A stretch of 64,000 bases of DNA from assembly GCA_023441965.1 (NCBI GenBank), contig JAEZNB010000051.1, positions 1 to 64,000 of the forward strand, written 5' to 3'. The notes beneath the pieces were generated by a model. It saw only the letters and a list, made by a program, of their open reading frames with translations. It had not been told where the DNA came from and did no database searches. This document shows positions 25,783 to 35,305 of this stretch, in pieces. Every line of letters starts with the position of its first letter. Position 1 is the stretch's first letter. The position numbers were made by a program, and so were the translations under genes. The stretch comes from Bacillota bacterium (lineage in GTDB: Bacteria; Bacillota; Clostridia; Lachnospirales; Lachnospiraceae).

Positions 25783-27357
25783 ATGGGTGTTTATGGGTTT
25801 AACCAGACTGTTGTTGCCTTTGTATTAGCGGCTGTAATCGGGATACTGCTGTGGATCATGCTTCTGTTGATCTGGCTTCGGAAGACGAGACGCAGATCGG
25901 AACAGACAGAGCAGGAGAATAAGAAGCTGAAGGATAATGTCCGGGAGTTGGAGACGGCATATGAATCAACCAGGAACTCCTTAAATGAGCTTACAGTAAG
26001 ATACGAAGAGCTATACAAAAACAGGGATAGTATGCGGAGGCTGGCGTACACGGATTATCTTACGGAGCTTCCGAACAGAACGGCATTTACCGAAATGCTG
26101 GATAATGTCATGCTGACGATCCGTAGTGAGGAAATCATAGGAATCATGGACATTGATCTGGATAATTTCAAGCACATCAATGATACCCTCGGACATTCCT
26201 ATGGAGATGAGCTGCTGATTGACGTGACCTACCGCCTGAAGCAGGCCATGGATGAGAATGACTATCTGGCCAGGATTGGCGGAGATGAGTTCATTGTGCT
26301 TACCCAGAACCTGAAGGATACGGTTTCTTATGAAGAGAAGATACGAAAAATCAGGAATGTATTCAGCTACCCCTTTATTCTGACGACCAAGGAGTACTTT
26401 GTGACCGTCAGTATCGGAGTGGCCTTTGCTCCCAAGGATGGTAAGACCTCGCAGACACTGATTAAAAATGTGGACTCGGCAATGTATGTTGCCAAGGCAA
26501 ATGGAAAGAATACTTATGCCTATTTCGATTATACCTTCAATCAGAAGCTGACTGAGAAGATTGAGACCCAGTCGGAGCTGCGGAAGGCAATCGAGCGGGA
26601 TGAATTTATCCTCTTCTATCAGGCACAGATGGATCTGGAAACAAAGAAGGTGGTAGGCTTTGAAGCCTTAATCCGCTGGAATCATCCCACAAGAGGCTTG
26701 GTAGGTCCGGATGAATTCATCTACCTGGCGGAAGAGACCGGGCTGATTGTACAGATCGGAAGGTGGGTCCTTCTGACAGCCTGTAAGCAGTTGAAGCAGT
26801 GGTCGAACAATGGCTATCGGGATATTAATATGGCAGTAAATCTGTCAGCGAGACAATTTAAGGACAAGGATTTTGTCAAGCTGGTATGTGATACCATAGA
26901 AGAGACAGGGATTGATCCCTGCAGACTGGAGCTTGAGATTACCGAGACGGTTGCTCTTGACGATCTGGAATACACCATAGCGACCATCAAGGAGCTTAGA
27001 AAGATCGGTGTCAATTTCTCGCTGGATGACTTTGGAACAGGGTATTCCTCTATGAATTACCTGAAACGGTTACCGGTCAACAATCTGAAGATCGATAAGA
27101 GCTTCCTGGATACCGTGATGGAGGATCAGTGTGACCAGAAAATCATCCAGACAATCATTACCCTGGCGAAGAACCTGGATCTGTTTGTCATTGCCGAGGG
27201 TGTGGAACGGGATGATCAGGAGCAATTCCTACAGGAGGCCAGCTGTAATAAGGCTCAGGGCTTCCTATACAGTAAGCCTGTACCCAAGGACATGGCTGAG
27301 CTCTTTCTTAAGTCCCGGATGAGTGATATGCAGTCAGAGAATGAAGGAAGCGTATGA
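25783..27357 (+). CDS. Membrane-anchored GGDEF-EAL c-di-GMP turnover protein
   Basis: One N-terminal membrane helix (about residues 10-30), a coiled coil (about 35-80), then GGDEF (about 85-245) and EAL (about 255-505). RIGGDEF and the DIDLDNFKHIND metal segment are intact. The RxxD inhibitory site is absent (DEND at that place). EAL residues FEALIRW, NLSARQF, LEITETV, LDDFGTGYSS, LKIDKSF, IAEGVE and QGFLYSKP are intact too. Both activities are therefore possible; such hybrids are often net phosphodiesterases. There is no sensory domain beyond the anchor. SD GGAGG lies before ATG 25783. Confidence 0.92.
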   Translation: MGVYGFNQTVVAFVLAAVIGILLWIMLLLIWLRKTRRRSEQTEQENKKLKDNVRELETAYESTRNSLNELTVRYEELYKNRDSMRRLAYTDYLTELPNRTAFTEMLDNVMLTIRSEEIIGIMDIDLDNFKHINDTLGHSYGDELLIDVTYRLKQAMDENDYLARIGGDEFIVLTQNLKDTVSYEEKIRKIRNVFSYPFILTTKEYFVTVSIGVAFAPKDGKTSQTLIKNVDSAMYVAKANGKNTYAYFDYTFNQKLTEKIETQSELRKAIERDEFILFYQAQMDLETKKVVGFEALIRWNHPTRGLVGPDEFIYLAEETGLIVQIGRWVLLTACKQLKQWSNNGYRDINMAVNLSARQFKDKDFVKLVCDTIEETGIDPCRLELEITETVALDDLEYTIATIKELRKIGVNFSLDDFGTGYSSMNYLKRLPVNNLKIDKSFLDTVMEDQCDQKIIQTIITLAKNLDLFVIAEGVERDDQEQFLQEASCNKAQGFLYSKPVPKDMAELFLKSRMSDMQSENEGSV

Positions 27358-27400
27358 AGCGTAGAGCAGAATATGACTTTTATAGGGCTTGGAGATTAGG

Positions 27401-28171
27401 ATGAAGGACAAGGGATTACCAATATTTCTATTGATACAGGGAGGCTGCTATGCAGCCTTCCTTTTCCTGGACCTGAAGGGGGACCGGATCGGCTTATCAA
27501 CGGGGATCAAGCTAAGTCTGATCTTTTTCTGCTTCCTCTATACCCTATGGATGAGAGAGGCTAGGGGAGCGAGGGATCTGTTCCTGATTCGTGCCGCCCT
27601 TTTCTTTACCCTGCTTTCGGATGTCATCATATTACTGCTGCCCGCTAAGGCATATATCTACGGAGTCGGAAGCTTTCTCATTGTTCAACAGCTCTATGGA
27701 ATCCGGATTAAGTGCTGTGATAACCGCAGAAGAGGCTTGCAGGAGAGCACCGGGCTCCTTCGCTCTTGGATGCTTCGACTGGCAGGGGAGGTCTTCACCA
27801 CCTTCCTGATCCTCACAGGTCTGCTCCTGACCGGTGTAAGACCGGACATCCTGCTGCTTGCTTCGGCAGTCTACTTTATCAGTCTGGTCTTCAATGTGAT
27901 CAGTGCGATCCGGCTGGCCTTCAGTAAACCTCATGAACTTGGCTCTGGGATTTTTGCGACAGGACTGTTCCTCTTTCTCCTGTGTGATATCAATGTAGGA
28001 CTCTTCAATCTGTCCGGATACCTTACCTTAACAGGAAAAGCGGCAGAGCTGATTTACCGCATGTCCTCCATCCTGATGTGGACCTTTTATGCCCCTTCCC
28101 AGGTACTGCTGGCACTGAGTGCAGGGAAGGCACCGTCATTTATCACAAAAAAATCCAAAAAGTTTATGTAA
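27401..28171 (+). CDS. YhhN/TMEM86-like integral membrane protein
   Basis: About 256 aa with seven to eight membrane segments. FFTLLSDVIILLL and LFLFLLCDINVGLFN resemble the paired Asp-bearing helices of the YhhN (lysoplasmalogenase/TMEM86) family. Eukaryotic members cleave lysoplasmalogens; many Clostridia make plasmalogens, so a lipid role is plausible but unproved. TTG 27389 opens the frame, but GGAGATTAGG favours ATG 27401. It lies 43 nt after the GGDEF-EAL gene and is probably co-transcribed. Confidence 0.65.
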   Translation: MKDKGLPIFLLIQGGCYAAFLFLDLKGDRIGLSTGIKLSLIFFCFLYTLWMREARGARDLFLIRAALFFTLLSDVIILLLPAKAYIYGVGSFLIVQQLYGIRIKCCDNRRRGLQESTGLLRSWMLRLAGEVFTTFLILTGLLLTGVRPDILLLASAVYFISLVFNVISAIRLAFSKPHELGSGIFATGLFLFLLCDINVGLFNLSGYLTLTGKAAELIYRMSSILMWTFYAPSQVLLALSAGKAPSFITKKSKKFM

Positions 28172-28187
28172 AAATATGTCATATATA

Positions 28188-28211
28188 AGCTTGCCAGAGG
28201 CAGGCTTTTTT
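28188..28211 (+). terminator. Terminator after the YhhN-like gene
   Basis: AGCTTGCC-AGA-GGCAGGCT with one G-T pair, followed by six T. Confidence 0.9.
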
Positions 28212-28419
28212 GATACAATAAATCTAAATCAGGTAAGGCATAAGTATTCCGTACCGGGATACCGTGCTCAATTCTTAATTCTTATTATTCGCACTTCTTA
28301 AGTCAACAGGATTCCCAAAACACTAAACCAAAACTACAGGCAGAATAAGGAGCAGCAATATGATTCAATGCGGTCCATGCCCATGCTGTCTGGAGGAATA
28401 TCTATTTAGGAGGTAAACT

Positions 28420-29376
28420 ATGCTGTCCGTATTGATGGAAAAGACCTTGGATTATGATTCCTTTGTCAGCACCGTGCATTTGATGATGAAGGAGAGGATG
28501 GGAGATGGCTTTGATGTGCGGATCGTTAAGGTCATGAAGAATAATTCCCTGGAGCTTCATAGTCTGGTCGTACGTAGGGAGGATATTAATATTGCACCTA
28601 ATATCTACCTGAAGCCTTATTATGAAGCCTATCTGGAAGGAGTATCTCTGGAAGAGATCTCTGACAGGCTGTACACGATTTATAACACCTGCCCGGAGCC
28701 CGAGCTGCAGCAGGATTTCTCCTATACGCTGCAGGAGATGAAGCCTTATATCTTTTACCGACTGGTGAACTATCAGAAGAACCGGAAGCTGCTGGAGACA
28801 GTACCCCATTTTCCTTATCTGGATCTGGCCCTCACCTTCCACTGTCTGGTGAGGGATGATGAGGAGGGAATTGGGACTGTCAGAATCACCAATGAGCATA
28901 TGCAGCTATGGGGAATTACAGCAGAGAACTTAAGGGAGCTGGCCATCAGCAATACCGAGAGGCTGTTCCCGGCTATGATCAGAAGTATGGAAGAGGTACT
29001 CCTGGGGATATTGAAGGATACAGCTCCCTATGAGGCAGAGGAAATGCTGCAGCTATTCTCCCAGGAGGGTAGTGAGGGAGGAAAGCAGGTCAGGCCAAGG
29101 ATGTATGTCCTGACCAATAAGAAGGGGATCAACGGAGCCTCCTGCTTATTATACAAGGATGTGATCCGCAGCTTTGCCGGACGCTTAAATTCCGATCTGT
29201 ATCTGCTGCCAAGCAGCATCCATGAAATCATCCTGATTCCCGGAGATAAGAGCATGAAGGCGGAAGCCTTAAGTCAGATGGTAGAGGATGTTAACCGTAC
29301 ACAGGTGGCCGTAGAGGAAGTGCTTTCTGATCATGTCTACTATTACTCTCTGGATCAGGATACCATCTTCCTCTAG
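28420..29376 (+). CDS. DUF5688 family protein
   Basis: 318-aa soluble protein of unknown function, from a family very frequent in Lachnospiraceae. Visible family features are VRREDINIAPNIYLKPYYEAY near residues 52-72, IFYRLVNYQKNRKLLETVPHFPYLDLAL in the middle region (quoted in part by position 107-135), and ITNEHMQLWGIT. The C-terminus carries YLLPSSIHEIILIPGD, a segment also seen in these proteins. No catalytic motif or membrane segment is evident. SD GGAGGTAAAC precedes the ATG. It is flanked by terminators on both sides, so it is monocistronic. Confidence 0.82.
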   Translation: MLSVLMEKTLDYDSFVSTVHLMMKERMGDGFDVRIVKVMKNNSLELHSLVVRREDINIAPNIYLKPYYEAYLEGVSLEEISDRLYTIYNTCPEPELQQDFSYTLQEMKPYIFYRLVNYQKNRKLLETVPHFPYLDLALTFHCLVRDDEEGIGTVRITNEHMQLWGITAENLRELAISNTERLFPAMIRSMEEVLLGILKDTAPYEAEEMLQLFSQEGSEGGKQVRPRMYVLTNKKGINGASCLLYKDVIRSFAGRLNSDLYLLPSSIHEIILIPGDKSMKAEALSQMVEDVNRTQVAVEEVLSDHVYYYSLDQDTIFL

Positions 29377-29388
29377 CGTACAAGTAAG

Positions 29389-29466
29389 GCTGCATAAGCT
29401 ATGTTTATGGACCGGAACCTAGCACCGGGAATCCTTGACAGATGCTGCTTATGCAGCTCTTTTTCT
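29389..29466 (+). terminator. First of two tandem terminators before nifJ
   Basis: GCTGCATAAGC (29389-29399) pairs perfectly with GCTTATGCAGC (29447-29457), followed by TCTTTTTCT. Confidence 0.8.
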
Positions 29467-29473
29467 AAGCTTT

Positions 29474-29519
29474 GCAGGGGGTTGAGGGCTTTTTCTTCAA
29501 CACCCTGCTTTTTCTTTTT
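29474..29519 (+). terminator. Second tandem terminator before nifJ
   Basis: GCAGGGGGTTGA (29474-29485) pairs with TCAACACCCTGC (29497-29508), followed by TTTTTCTTTTT. Two strong terminators in a row insulate nifJ from upstream reading. Confidence 0.85.
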
Positions 29520-29608
29520 GTTTATTTTTTTCTAGGGCTGGAAATCCTTTCATGCAGATTAACTAACAAGCAAATATCAGAATCTATGATTGTTATATAT
29601 TTTTTATG

Positions 29609-29637
29609 TTTCATAATTTTAGATAATGTGCTATAAT
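29609..29637 (+). promoter_or_regulatory. Candidate nifJ promoter
   Basis: Perfect TATAAT (29632-29637) in a very AT-rich stretch, 17 nt after a poor -35 (TTTCAT). The distance to the start codon (83 nt) is normal. Confidence 0.4.
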
Positions 29638-29719
29638 AATGAATCGACGAATAAAAACATAAAATGAGTCATACCAGATGTATTGGTATAAGTGTTCAAA
29701 TTTTAAGGAGGACATTTCA

Positions 29720-32700
29720 ATGGCAAGGAAAATGAAAACAATGGATGGTAATACTGCTGCGGCGCACGTCTCGTATGCTTTTACCGATGTTGCAGCAATC
29801 TATCCGATTACGCCTAGCTCAAATATGGCTGAAGCGACCGATAAATGGGCCGCAGAGGGCAAGAAGAACATCTTTGGGCAAGAGGTTAAGGTTGTTGAGA
29901 TGCAGTCAGAAGCAGGTGCGGCAGGAGCGGTACACGGTTCTCTGGCAGCAGGTGCTTTAACTACGACATTTACTGCATCACAGGGCTTGTTACTGATGAT
30001 TCCGAATATGTATAAGATCGCTGGTGAGTTACTTCCGGGTGTTATCAATGTATCAGCCCGTGCGGTAGCCAGCCATGCATTATCCATCTTTGGAGATCAT
30101 TCTGATATCTATGCATGCCGTCAGACAGGTTTTGCTATGCTTGCAAGCAGTAACCCTCAGGAGGTTATGGACCTTGGAGCAGTAGCTCATCTGGCAGCAA
30201 TCAAGGGAAGAGTACCCTTCCTGCATTTCTTCGACGGCTTCAGAACCTCCCATGAGATTCAGAAGATTGAGGCTTGGGATTATGAGGATCTGAAGGATAT
30301 GGTCGATATGGATGCAATCGATTCCTTCCGCCGCAACGCTTTAAGCCCGGAGCATCCGGTACTTAGAGGTTCCGCACAGAATCCGGACGTTTTCTTCCAG
30401 GCCAGAGAGGCTTGCAATACATACTACGAAGCAGTTCCCGGTATCGTAGAAGAATATATGGATAAGGTGAATCAGAAGCTTGGTACGGATTACAAGCTGT
30501 TCAACTATTATGGTGCTGCAGATGCAGAGCAGATCATTGTAGCTATGGGCTCCGTTAACGATACCATCGAGGAGACCATCGATTATCTGAATGCTAAGGG
30601 TGGCAAGGTAGGACTTGTTAAGGTTCGCCTCTATCGTCCTTTCAATGCGAAGCGTCTTCTGGAAGCAATTCCTGCGACTGTTAAGAAGATTACCGTGCTT
30701 GACAGAACAAAGGAGCCCGGTGCCCTGGCTGAGCCCTTATACCTGGATGTTGTAGCAGCTCTGAGGGATACACAGTTCGGTAATGTTCCCGTATTCAACG
30801 GCCGTTACGGCTTAGGCTCCAAGAATACGACACCGGCTCAGATCATCGCTGTATACAAGAACACAGAGAAGAAGACCTTCACCATCGGTATCATTGATGA
30901 TGTGACCAATCTGTCTCTTCCTCTGGAAGCAGCTCCGAATACAACTCCGGAAGGCACCATCAACTGCAAGTTCTGGGGTCTTGGTGCTGACGGTACAGTA
31001 GGTGCGAATAAGAACTCCATCAAGATCATCGGTGACCATACCAATATGTATGCTCAGGCATACTTTGATTACGACTCCAAGAAGTCCGGCGGTGTTACCA
31101 TGTCTCACCTAAGATTTGGTAAGAAGCCGATCAAATCCACCTATCTGATTACAGAAGCGGATTTTGTTGCCTGCCACAATCCCTCCTATGTGAATAAATA
31201 CAACATGGTTCAGGAATTAAAGGATGGCGGTACCTTCCTGCTGAACTGCGGTTGGAGCATGGAAGAGATCGAGCAGCGCTTACCCGGTCAGGTGAAGCGT
31301 TACATGGCAGAGCATAATATTAAGTTCTACATCATCGACGGTATCAGCATCGGTAAGGAATTAGGCTTAGGCGGACGTATCAACACAGTTCTCCAGTCTG
31401 CTTTCTTCAAGCTTGCGAACATCATTCCGATCGATGAGGCTGTAAAGTATATGAAGGATGCTGCAACCGCTTCCTATGGCAAGAAGGGTGAAGCTGTTGT
31501 AAAGATGAACCATGATGCGATTGACCGAGGCTTAACCGGTATCATTGAGATCAAGGTTCCCGAGAGCTGGAAGAATGCCGAGGATATTGATCTTCATTCA
31601 AAGGTAAGCGGTGACAGAAAGGATGTTGTTGACTTCGTAAATAACGTTCTTGCACCGATCAATGCACAGCGTGGTAATGAATTGCCTGTATCCGCCTTTG
31701 TGAACAGCGCAGACGGTACCCTTCCTCAGGGCTCATCCGCATTTGAAAAGCGCGGTGTTGCAGTAGATGTACCCGTATGGAATCCCGAGAATTGTATTCA
31801 GTGTAACTTCTGTTCCTATGTATGTCCTCATGCAGTTATCCGTCCCGTTGCCATGAATGCAGAGGAAGCTGCTAAGGCTCCTGCCGGTATGAAGAAGACT
31901 GCTATGACAGGTCTTCCCGGCTTTGAGTTCAGCATCTCCGTATCCGTACTTGACTGCTTAGGCTGCGGCTCCTGTGCAAATGTATGTCCCGGTAAGAAGG
32001 GTGCGAAGGCCTTAGTCATGATGCCTTTAGAGGAGAATCTGGAAGAGCAGAAGAATTTCGATTATGGTATCAGCTTAGATGCGAAGCCCGAAGTAAGCGA
32101 GAAGTTTAAGGATATCACAGTGAAGGGCAGCCAGTTCAATCAGCCTCTGTTAGAGTTCTCCGGTGCTTGTGCAGGCTGTGGTGAGACTCCTTACGCGAAG
32201 CTGGTTACCCAGTTATTCGGTGACAGAATGTTCATTGCCAATGCAACCGGCTGTTCCTCTATCTGGGGCGGTTCCATGCCTTCCACACCTTATACCGTCA
32301 ACAAGTTCGGTAAGGGTCCTGCTTGGGCAAACTCCCTGTTCGAGGACAATGCTGAGTATGGCTATGGTATGATGCTGGCACAGCAGACCTTAAGAAACAG
32401 AGCAAAGAGTAAGATTGAAGCGCTTGCAGCAGTAACCGGCAATGAAGAGGTTAAGGCAGCGGCAGAGAGATATCTGGCATCCTTTGAGAACGGCCGTGAA
32501 AATGCCGGCGCAACCAGCGCATTGGTAAGAGCCCTTGAGGCTTGTGGCTGTTCAGAAGGCAAGGAGATCCTCAAGGATAAGGATTTCTTATCCAAGAAGT
32601 CACAGTGGATCTTCGGTGGAGACGGCTGGGCTTATGATATCGGCTTCGGCGGTCTGGATCATGTAATTGCCAGCGGTCAGGATGTAAATATCCTGGTATT

Positions 32701-33259
32701 TGATACAGAGGTTTATTCCAATACAGGCGGACAGTCTTCTAAGGCTACTCCTACCGGTGCAATCGCACAGTTTGCTGCAGCCGGTAAGGATGTGAAGAAG
32801 AAGGATCTGGCCCAGATCGCTATGAGCTATGGATATGTATATGTAGCCCAGATCGCTATGGGTGCTGATTACAACCAGACCATCAAGGCACTGGTAGAGG
32901 CTGAAAGCTACAATGGACCTTCCATCGTTATCGCTTATGCTCCTTGTATCAATCATGGTATTAAGGGTGGTATGTCGGTTGCACAGACAGAAGAGAAGAA
33001 TGCGGTGGCAGCAGGCTACTGGAATATGTTCCGCTTCGATCCTCGTCTTGCAGAGGAAGGCAAGAATCCTTTCATCTTAGATAGCAAGGCTCCGTCCGCA
33101 AGCTATCAGGAATTCATTAAGAATGAGGTACGTTACAGCTCACTCATCCGTCAGAATCCTGCGAGAGCCGAAGAGCTGTTTGCTAAGGCCGAGAAGAATG
33201 CAATCGCTAAGTATGCACACCTTCAGAAGCTTGCTTCCCTTTACGAAGTAACAGAATAA
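29720..33259 (+). CDS. nifJ: Pyruvate:ferredoxin (flavodoxin) oxidoreductase
   Basis: Single-chain PFOR, 1179 aa, converting pyruvate and CoA to acetyl-CoA, CO2 and reduced ferredoxin. Domains in order: N-terminal pyrimidine-binding part (IYPITPSSNMAE), transketolase C-terminal-like and gamma domains, EKR region, two [4Fe-4S] ferredoxin motifs (CIQCNFCSYVCPHA and CLGCGSCANVCPG), a third cluster Cys set (GACAGCGETPY ... ATGCSS) and the TPP site GDGWAYDIGFGGLDH with NTGGQSSKATPTGA. AAGGAGG sets ATG 29720; the frame opens at 29678 without SD. Codon use is strongly biased, as for a highly expressed gene. Confidence 0.97.
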   Translation: MARKMKTMDGNTAAAHVSYAFTDVAAIYPITPSSNMAEATDKWAAEGKKNIFGQEVKVVEMQSEAGAAGAVHGSLAAGALTTTFTASQGLLLMIPNMYKIAGELLPGVINVSARAVASHALSIFGDHSDIYACRQTGFAMLASSNPQEVMDLGAVAHLAAIKGRVPFLHFFDGFRTSHEIQKIEAWDYEDLKDMVDMDAIDSFRRNALSPEHPVLRGSAQNPDVFFQAREACNTYYEAVPGIVEEYMDKVNQKLGTDYKLFNYYGAADAEQIIVAMGSVNDTIEETIDYLNAKGGKVGLVKVRLYRPFNAKRLLEAIPATVKKITVLDRTKEPGALAEPLYLDVVAALRDTQFGNVPVFNGRYGLGSKNTTPAQIIAVYKNTEKKTFTIGIIDDVTNLSLPLEAAPNTTPEGTINCKFWGLGADGTVGANKNSIKIIGDHTNMYAQAYFDYDSKKSGGVTMSHLRFGKKPIKSTYLITEADFVACHNPSYVNKYNMVQELKDGGTFLLNCGWSMEEIEQRLPGQVKRYMAEHNIKFYIIDGISIGKELGLGGRINTVLQSAFFKLANIIPIDEAVKYMKDAATASYGKKGEAVVKMNHDAIDRGLTGIIEIKVPESWKNAEDIDLHSKVSGDRKDVVDFVNNVLAPINAQRGNELPVSAFVNSADGTLPQGSSAFEKRGVAVDVPVWNPENCIQCNFCSYVCPHAVIRPVAMNAEEAAKAPAGMKKTAMTGLPGFEFSISVSVLDCLGCGSCANVCPGKKGAKALVMMPLEENLEEQKNFDYGISLDAKPEVSEKFKDITVKGSQFNQPLLEFSGACAGCGETPYAKLVTQLFGDRMFIANATGCSSIWGGSMPSTPYTVNKFGKGPAWANSLFEDNAEYGYGMMLAQQTLRNRAKSKIEALAAVTGNEEVKAAAERYLASFENGRENAGATSALVRALEACGCSEGKEILKDKDFLSKKSQWIFGGDGWAYDIGFGGLDHVIASGQDVNILVFDTEVYSNTGGQSSKATPTGAIAQFAAAGKDVKKKDLAQIAMSYGYVYVAQIAMGADYNQTIKALVEAESYNGPSIVIAYAPCINHGIKGGMSVAQTEEKNAVAAGYWNMFRFDPRLAEEGKNPFILDSKAPSASYQEFIKNEVRYSSLIRQNPARAEELFAKAEKNAIAKYAHLQKLASLYEVTE

Positions 33260-33284
33260 GTGATACTTGAACAAAGGTTAACAA

Positions 33285-33308
33285 AAGGGCGCCGGAAACG
33301 GCGCCCTT
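33285..33308 (+). terminator. GC-rich hairpin after nifJ
   Basis: AAGGGCGCC-GGAAAC-GGCGCCCTT, a perfect 9-bp stem 25 nt after the stop. The U-tract is almost absent, so it may also protect the 3' end of an abundant mRNA. Confidence 0.6.
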
Positions 33309-33410
33309 ATCGTATGTACTCCCATGAGGGGATAGGAAAGAGGCTGATTCATGATAACCTTCTGTTGATCGGTTATTATGATACAGCCTCTTACTTTATA
33401 TCCTATTCGA

Positions 33411-33483
33411 TGCACCTGACTGGATTTGAACCAGCGGCCTTTCGCTCCGGAGGCGAACGCTCTATCCACTGAGCTACAGGTGC
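33411..33483 (-). tRNA. tRNA-Arg(CCG)
   Basis: Read on the minus strand: acceptor GCACCTG pairs with CAGGTGC, D-arm GCTC/GAGC, anticodon stem TTCGC/GCGAA with loop CTCCGGA (anticodon CCG), T-arm GCTGG-TTCAAAT-CCAGT, discriminator A. CCA is not encoded. It decodes the CGG arginine codon. Confidence 0.95.
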
Positions 33484-33671
33484 GTTGAGATTCTCGGACT
33501 ATGCTATTATATACTAAGAAACTGATAAAGTAAAGAATGTTTCCTTACTTTTTTCAGATTGCCTTGGAGCTTCTTATGGCGGAAAAATGCAGATGTTCAC
33601 GGTTCTTGTCAAAGTCGGGCGAAATATTACAAAAGTATTAAATAATGTTACATAAAGATTAAGTGGGGTTA

Positions 33672-33700
33672 TTGACTTTTCTTAAAAGATTTGGTATGAT
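33672..33700 (+). promoter_or_regulatory. Promoter of the Pro/Thr-rich exported protein gene
   Basis: TTGACT (33672-33677), 17-nt spacer, TATGAT (33695-33700), 41 bp before the start codon. Confidence 0.6.
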
Positions 33701-33741
33701 TACTGTGACAACTTGTAGTACTACCATCCCAAGGAGATATT

Positions 33742-34551
33742 ATGAAACTCAAATATAAGAAAATGATATTGTTAACAACGATGAGTACCATGGGCATCGG
33801 CATGTTAACTCTTTCTTTAAGTCATGATCAGCCCAAAGCCCAAGAAAGCTCGAAGATAGAAGAGGTCTCCACTCTACGGAGTATGGAGGATGCTACCCAA
33901 ACACCTGAGAAGCAGGATGTAAGTACGCAGGATATAGTGGAGCCGACCCAGCCGCTGATCCCGACTGCGACTCCGACACCCAGCCCGATTCCGACACCGA
34001 CCCCTATTCCGGTATATGGGTTCGAAGAGCTTGAGAAGATGGATGATCTGCTTAAAGAATATTACAATGCAAAAGCAGCCAGAGACATTGGCAAGATCAG
34101 AAGCTTATGCAGTGATCCGACGCAGGCATCATCTCTGGAAGATCTTGAGAAGATAGTGAAATATATTGAAGAATATAAGAATATTAAGAGCTACGCCAAG
34201 AAAAGCTATGAACCCGGTGCTTATATCGTATATGTATATTATGATATTAAGTTTGCCAGAATCAATACACTGGCACCCAGTCTGTCCAAGCTTTATGTCA
34301 TTACCAATGATGAGGGGTATTTCCGCATCTATTCCGAGACGATGAGCCCTGAGCTTAGGGATTACTACAATGCCAGAAACGGAGACGAGGATGTAATAGC
34401 GCTCATCAAAATGACAGATGAGAAGGCGGATAAGGCGAAGGCACAGGATGAGGATCTGATGATATTCTGGACAGGACTCGATGAGCTCACACAGAGCAAC
34501 AGTGAAGACAATGATGCTCAGGCACAAGGGGATGCGGCTTCAGGGGAGTAA
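33742..34551 (+). CDS. Exported/membrane-anchored protein with Pro-Thr linker
   Basis: 269 aa. A basic N-terminus and hydrophobic stretch (MKLKYKKMILLTTMSTMGIG) form a signal peptide or anchor; no lipobox Cys is seen. A Pro/Thr/Ile-rich stalk covers about residues 70-92 (PTATPTPSPIPTPTPIP). The folded part (about 93-225) begins with LEKMDDLLKEYYNAKAARD and includes YIVYVYYDIKF and DEGYFRIYSE. It looks like a small alpha+beta domain of the NTF2/SnoaL kind, though this is only a shape impression. The C-terminus is acidic and polar. Such proteins recur in Lachnospiraceae; function unknown. Confidence 0.75.
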   Translation: MKLKYKKMILLTTMSTMGIGMLTLSLSHDQPKAQESSKIEEVSTLRSMEDATQTPEKQDVSTQDIVEPTQPLIPTATPTPSPIPTPTPIPVYGFEELEKMDDLLKEYYNAKAARDIGKIRSLCSDPTQASSLEDLEKIVKYIEEYKNIKSYAKKSYEPGAYIVYVYYDIKFARINTLAPSLSKLYVITNDEGYFRIYSETMSPELRDYYNARNGDEDVIALIKMTDEKADKAKAQDEDLMIFWTGLDELTQSNSEDNDAQAQGDAASGE

Positions 34552-34587
34552 GCTCCTGCTGCAGCCCATAGAATAAATAAAATTAAA

Positions 34588-34630
34588 CTCCTTATACTAA
34601 TTGTTATCAATTCGTATAAGGAGTGTTTTT
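34588..34630 (+). terminator. Hairpin with U-tract that also pairs the next Shine-Dalgarno
   Basis: CTCCTTATAC (34588-34597) pairs perfectly with GTATAAGGAG (34614-34623), followed by TGTTTTT and then directly ATG 34631. The right arm contains AAGGAG, the ribosome binding site of the following gene. It can act as terminator for the gene before and as a translational block for the one after. Confidence 0.75.
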
Positions 34631-35065
34631 ATGATAGGAAATATTGATTTAGATCTACTGGAGAAGACGTATCAAAACGCCAAAATCGGCATTACCGCCA
34701 TAGAAGAGGTGATTGATAAAGCCTCCAACACAGACCTGATTCGGGATCTTCACAGCCAGCTCAAGGATTATTCGGAGCTTGCGAGCAAGGCAAGGGAGGA
34801 GCTGATTAAGAAGGGAGCCGAAGTAAAGGAAAAGCCGATGTACGACAGGGCAATGATGAAGGGAAATATTAAGATGAATCTCTGGATGGAGCCAACGGAC
34901 AGCAGAATCGCCGATATGGTAATCAAGGGAAGTACCATGGGTATGACCCAGATGACCAAGCTGATCAATGACAAGCAGGATGCGGATGGAACCAGTGTCC
35001 AGATTGCAAAGGAATTCGTTCAGAAGGAAGAGAATAATATTAAGACCATGAAGACTTACCTGTGA
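34631..35065 (+). CDS. Small all-helical protein of unknown function (ferritin-like bundle?)
   Basis: 144 aa, predicted almost entirely helical, with heptad-like patterns and motifs LLEKTYQNAKIGITAIEEV, LHSQLKDYSELASKA and SRIADMVIKGSTMGM. The shape recalls DUF2383/ferritin-like bundles, but the usual E...ExxH metal ligands are not evident. No signal peptide. The frame is open to 34601, yet the only SD (AAGGAG) sits 7 nt before ATG 34631. That SD lies inside the right arm of a hairpin followed by a T-run, so expression may need read-through and unfolding. A terminator follows. Confidence 0.72.
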   Translation: MIGNIDLDLLEKTYQNAKIGITAIEEVIDKASNTDLIRDLHSQLKDYSELASKAREELIKKGAEVKEKPMYDRAMMKGNIKMNLWMEPTDSRIADMVIKGSTMGMTQMTKLINDKQDADGTSVQIAKEFVQKEENNIKTMKTYL

Positions 35066-35120
35066 TCGGGGATAAAGCAAGAGAATTAGGCGTTGGTGTT
35101 AAGATAAGAGTGCAATCGAA

Positions 35121-35160
35121 ACTGCCGCTTCAGAGCATAGAGCTGAGCGGCAGTTTTATT
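35121..35160 (+). terminator. Terminator after the small helical protein gene
   Basis: ACTGCCGCT (35121-35129) pairs with AGCGGCAGT (35146-35154), followed by TTTATT. Confidence 0.8.
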
Positions 35161-35257
35161 AAAGTGATACAGAAAATTGGCTTTTGCCGGCTGAATAATT
35201 TGGTGGACGAACCTATGGAAATCAAGTATAATTCTATTCAACAGATCATTAGGTAAG

Positions 35258-35280
35258 AAGCCGGCATAATGCTGGCTTTT
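35258..35280 (+). terminator. Short hairpin just before rluF
   Basis: AAGCCGGC-ATAAT-GCTGGCTT with one G-T pair, then TT. It lies 26 nt before the rluF start codon and just ahead of the SD; it could be a weak terminator or leader element. Confidence 0.45.
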
Positions 35281-35305
35281 GAATATAAGGGAAGGCTACG
35301 CAAAT

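Noticed and set aside
35062..35256. 64-codon plus-strand frame after the small helical protein
   Set aside because: It runs through a strong terminator stem and has no SD; overlap with the previous stop is chance.
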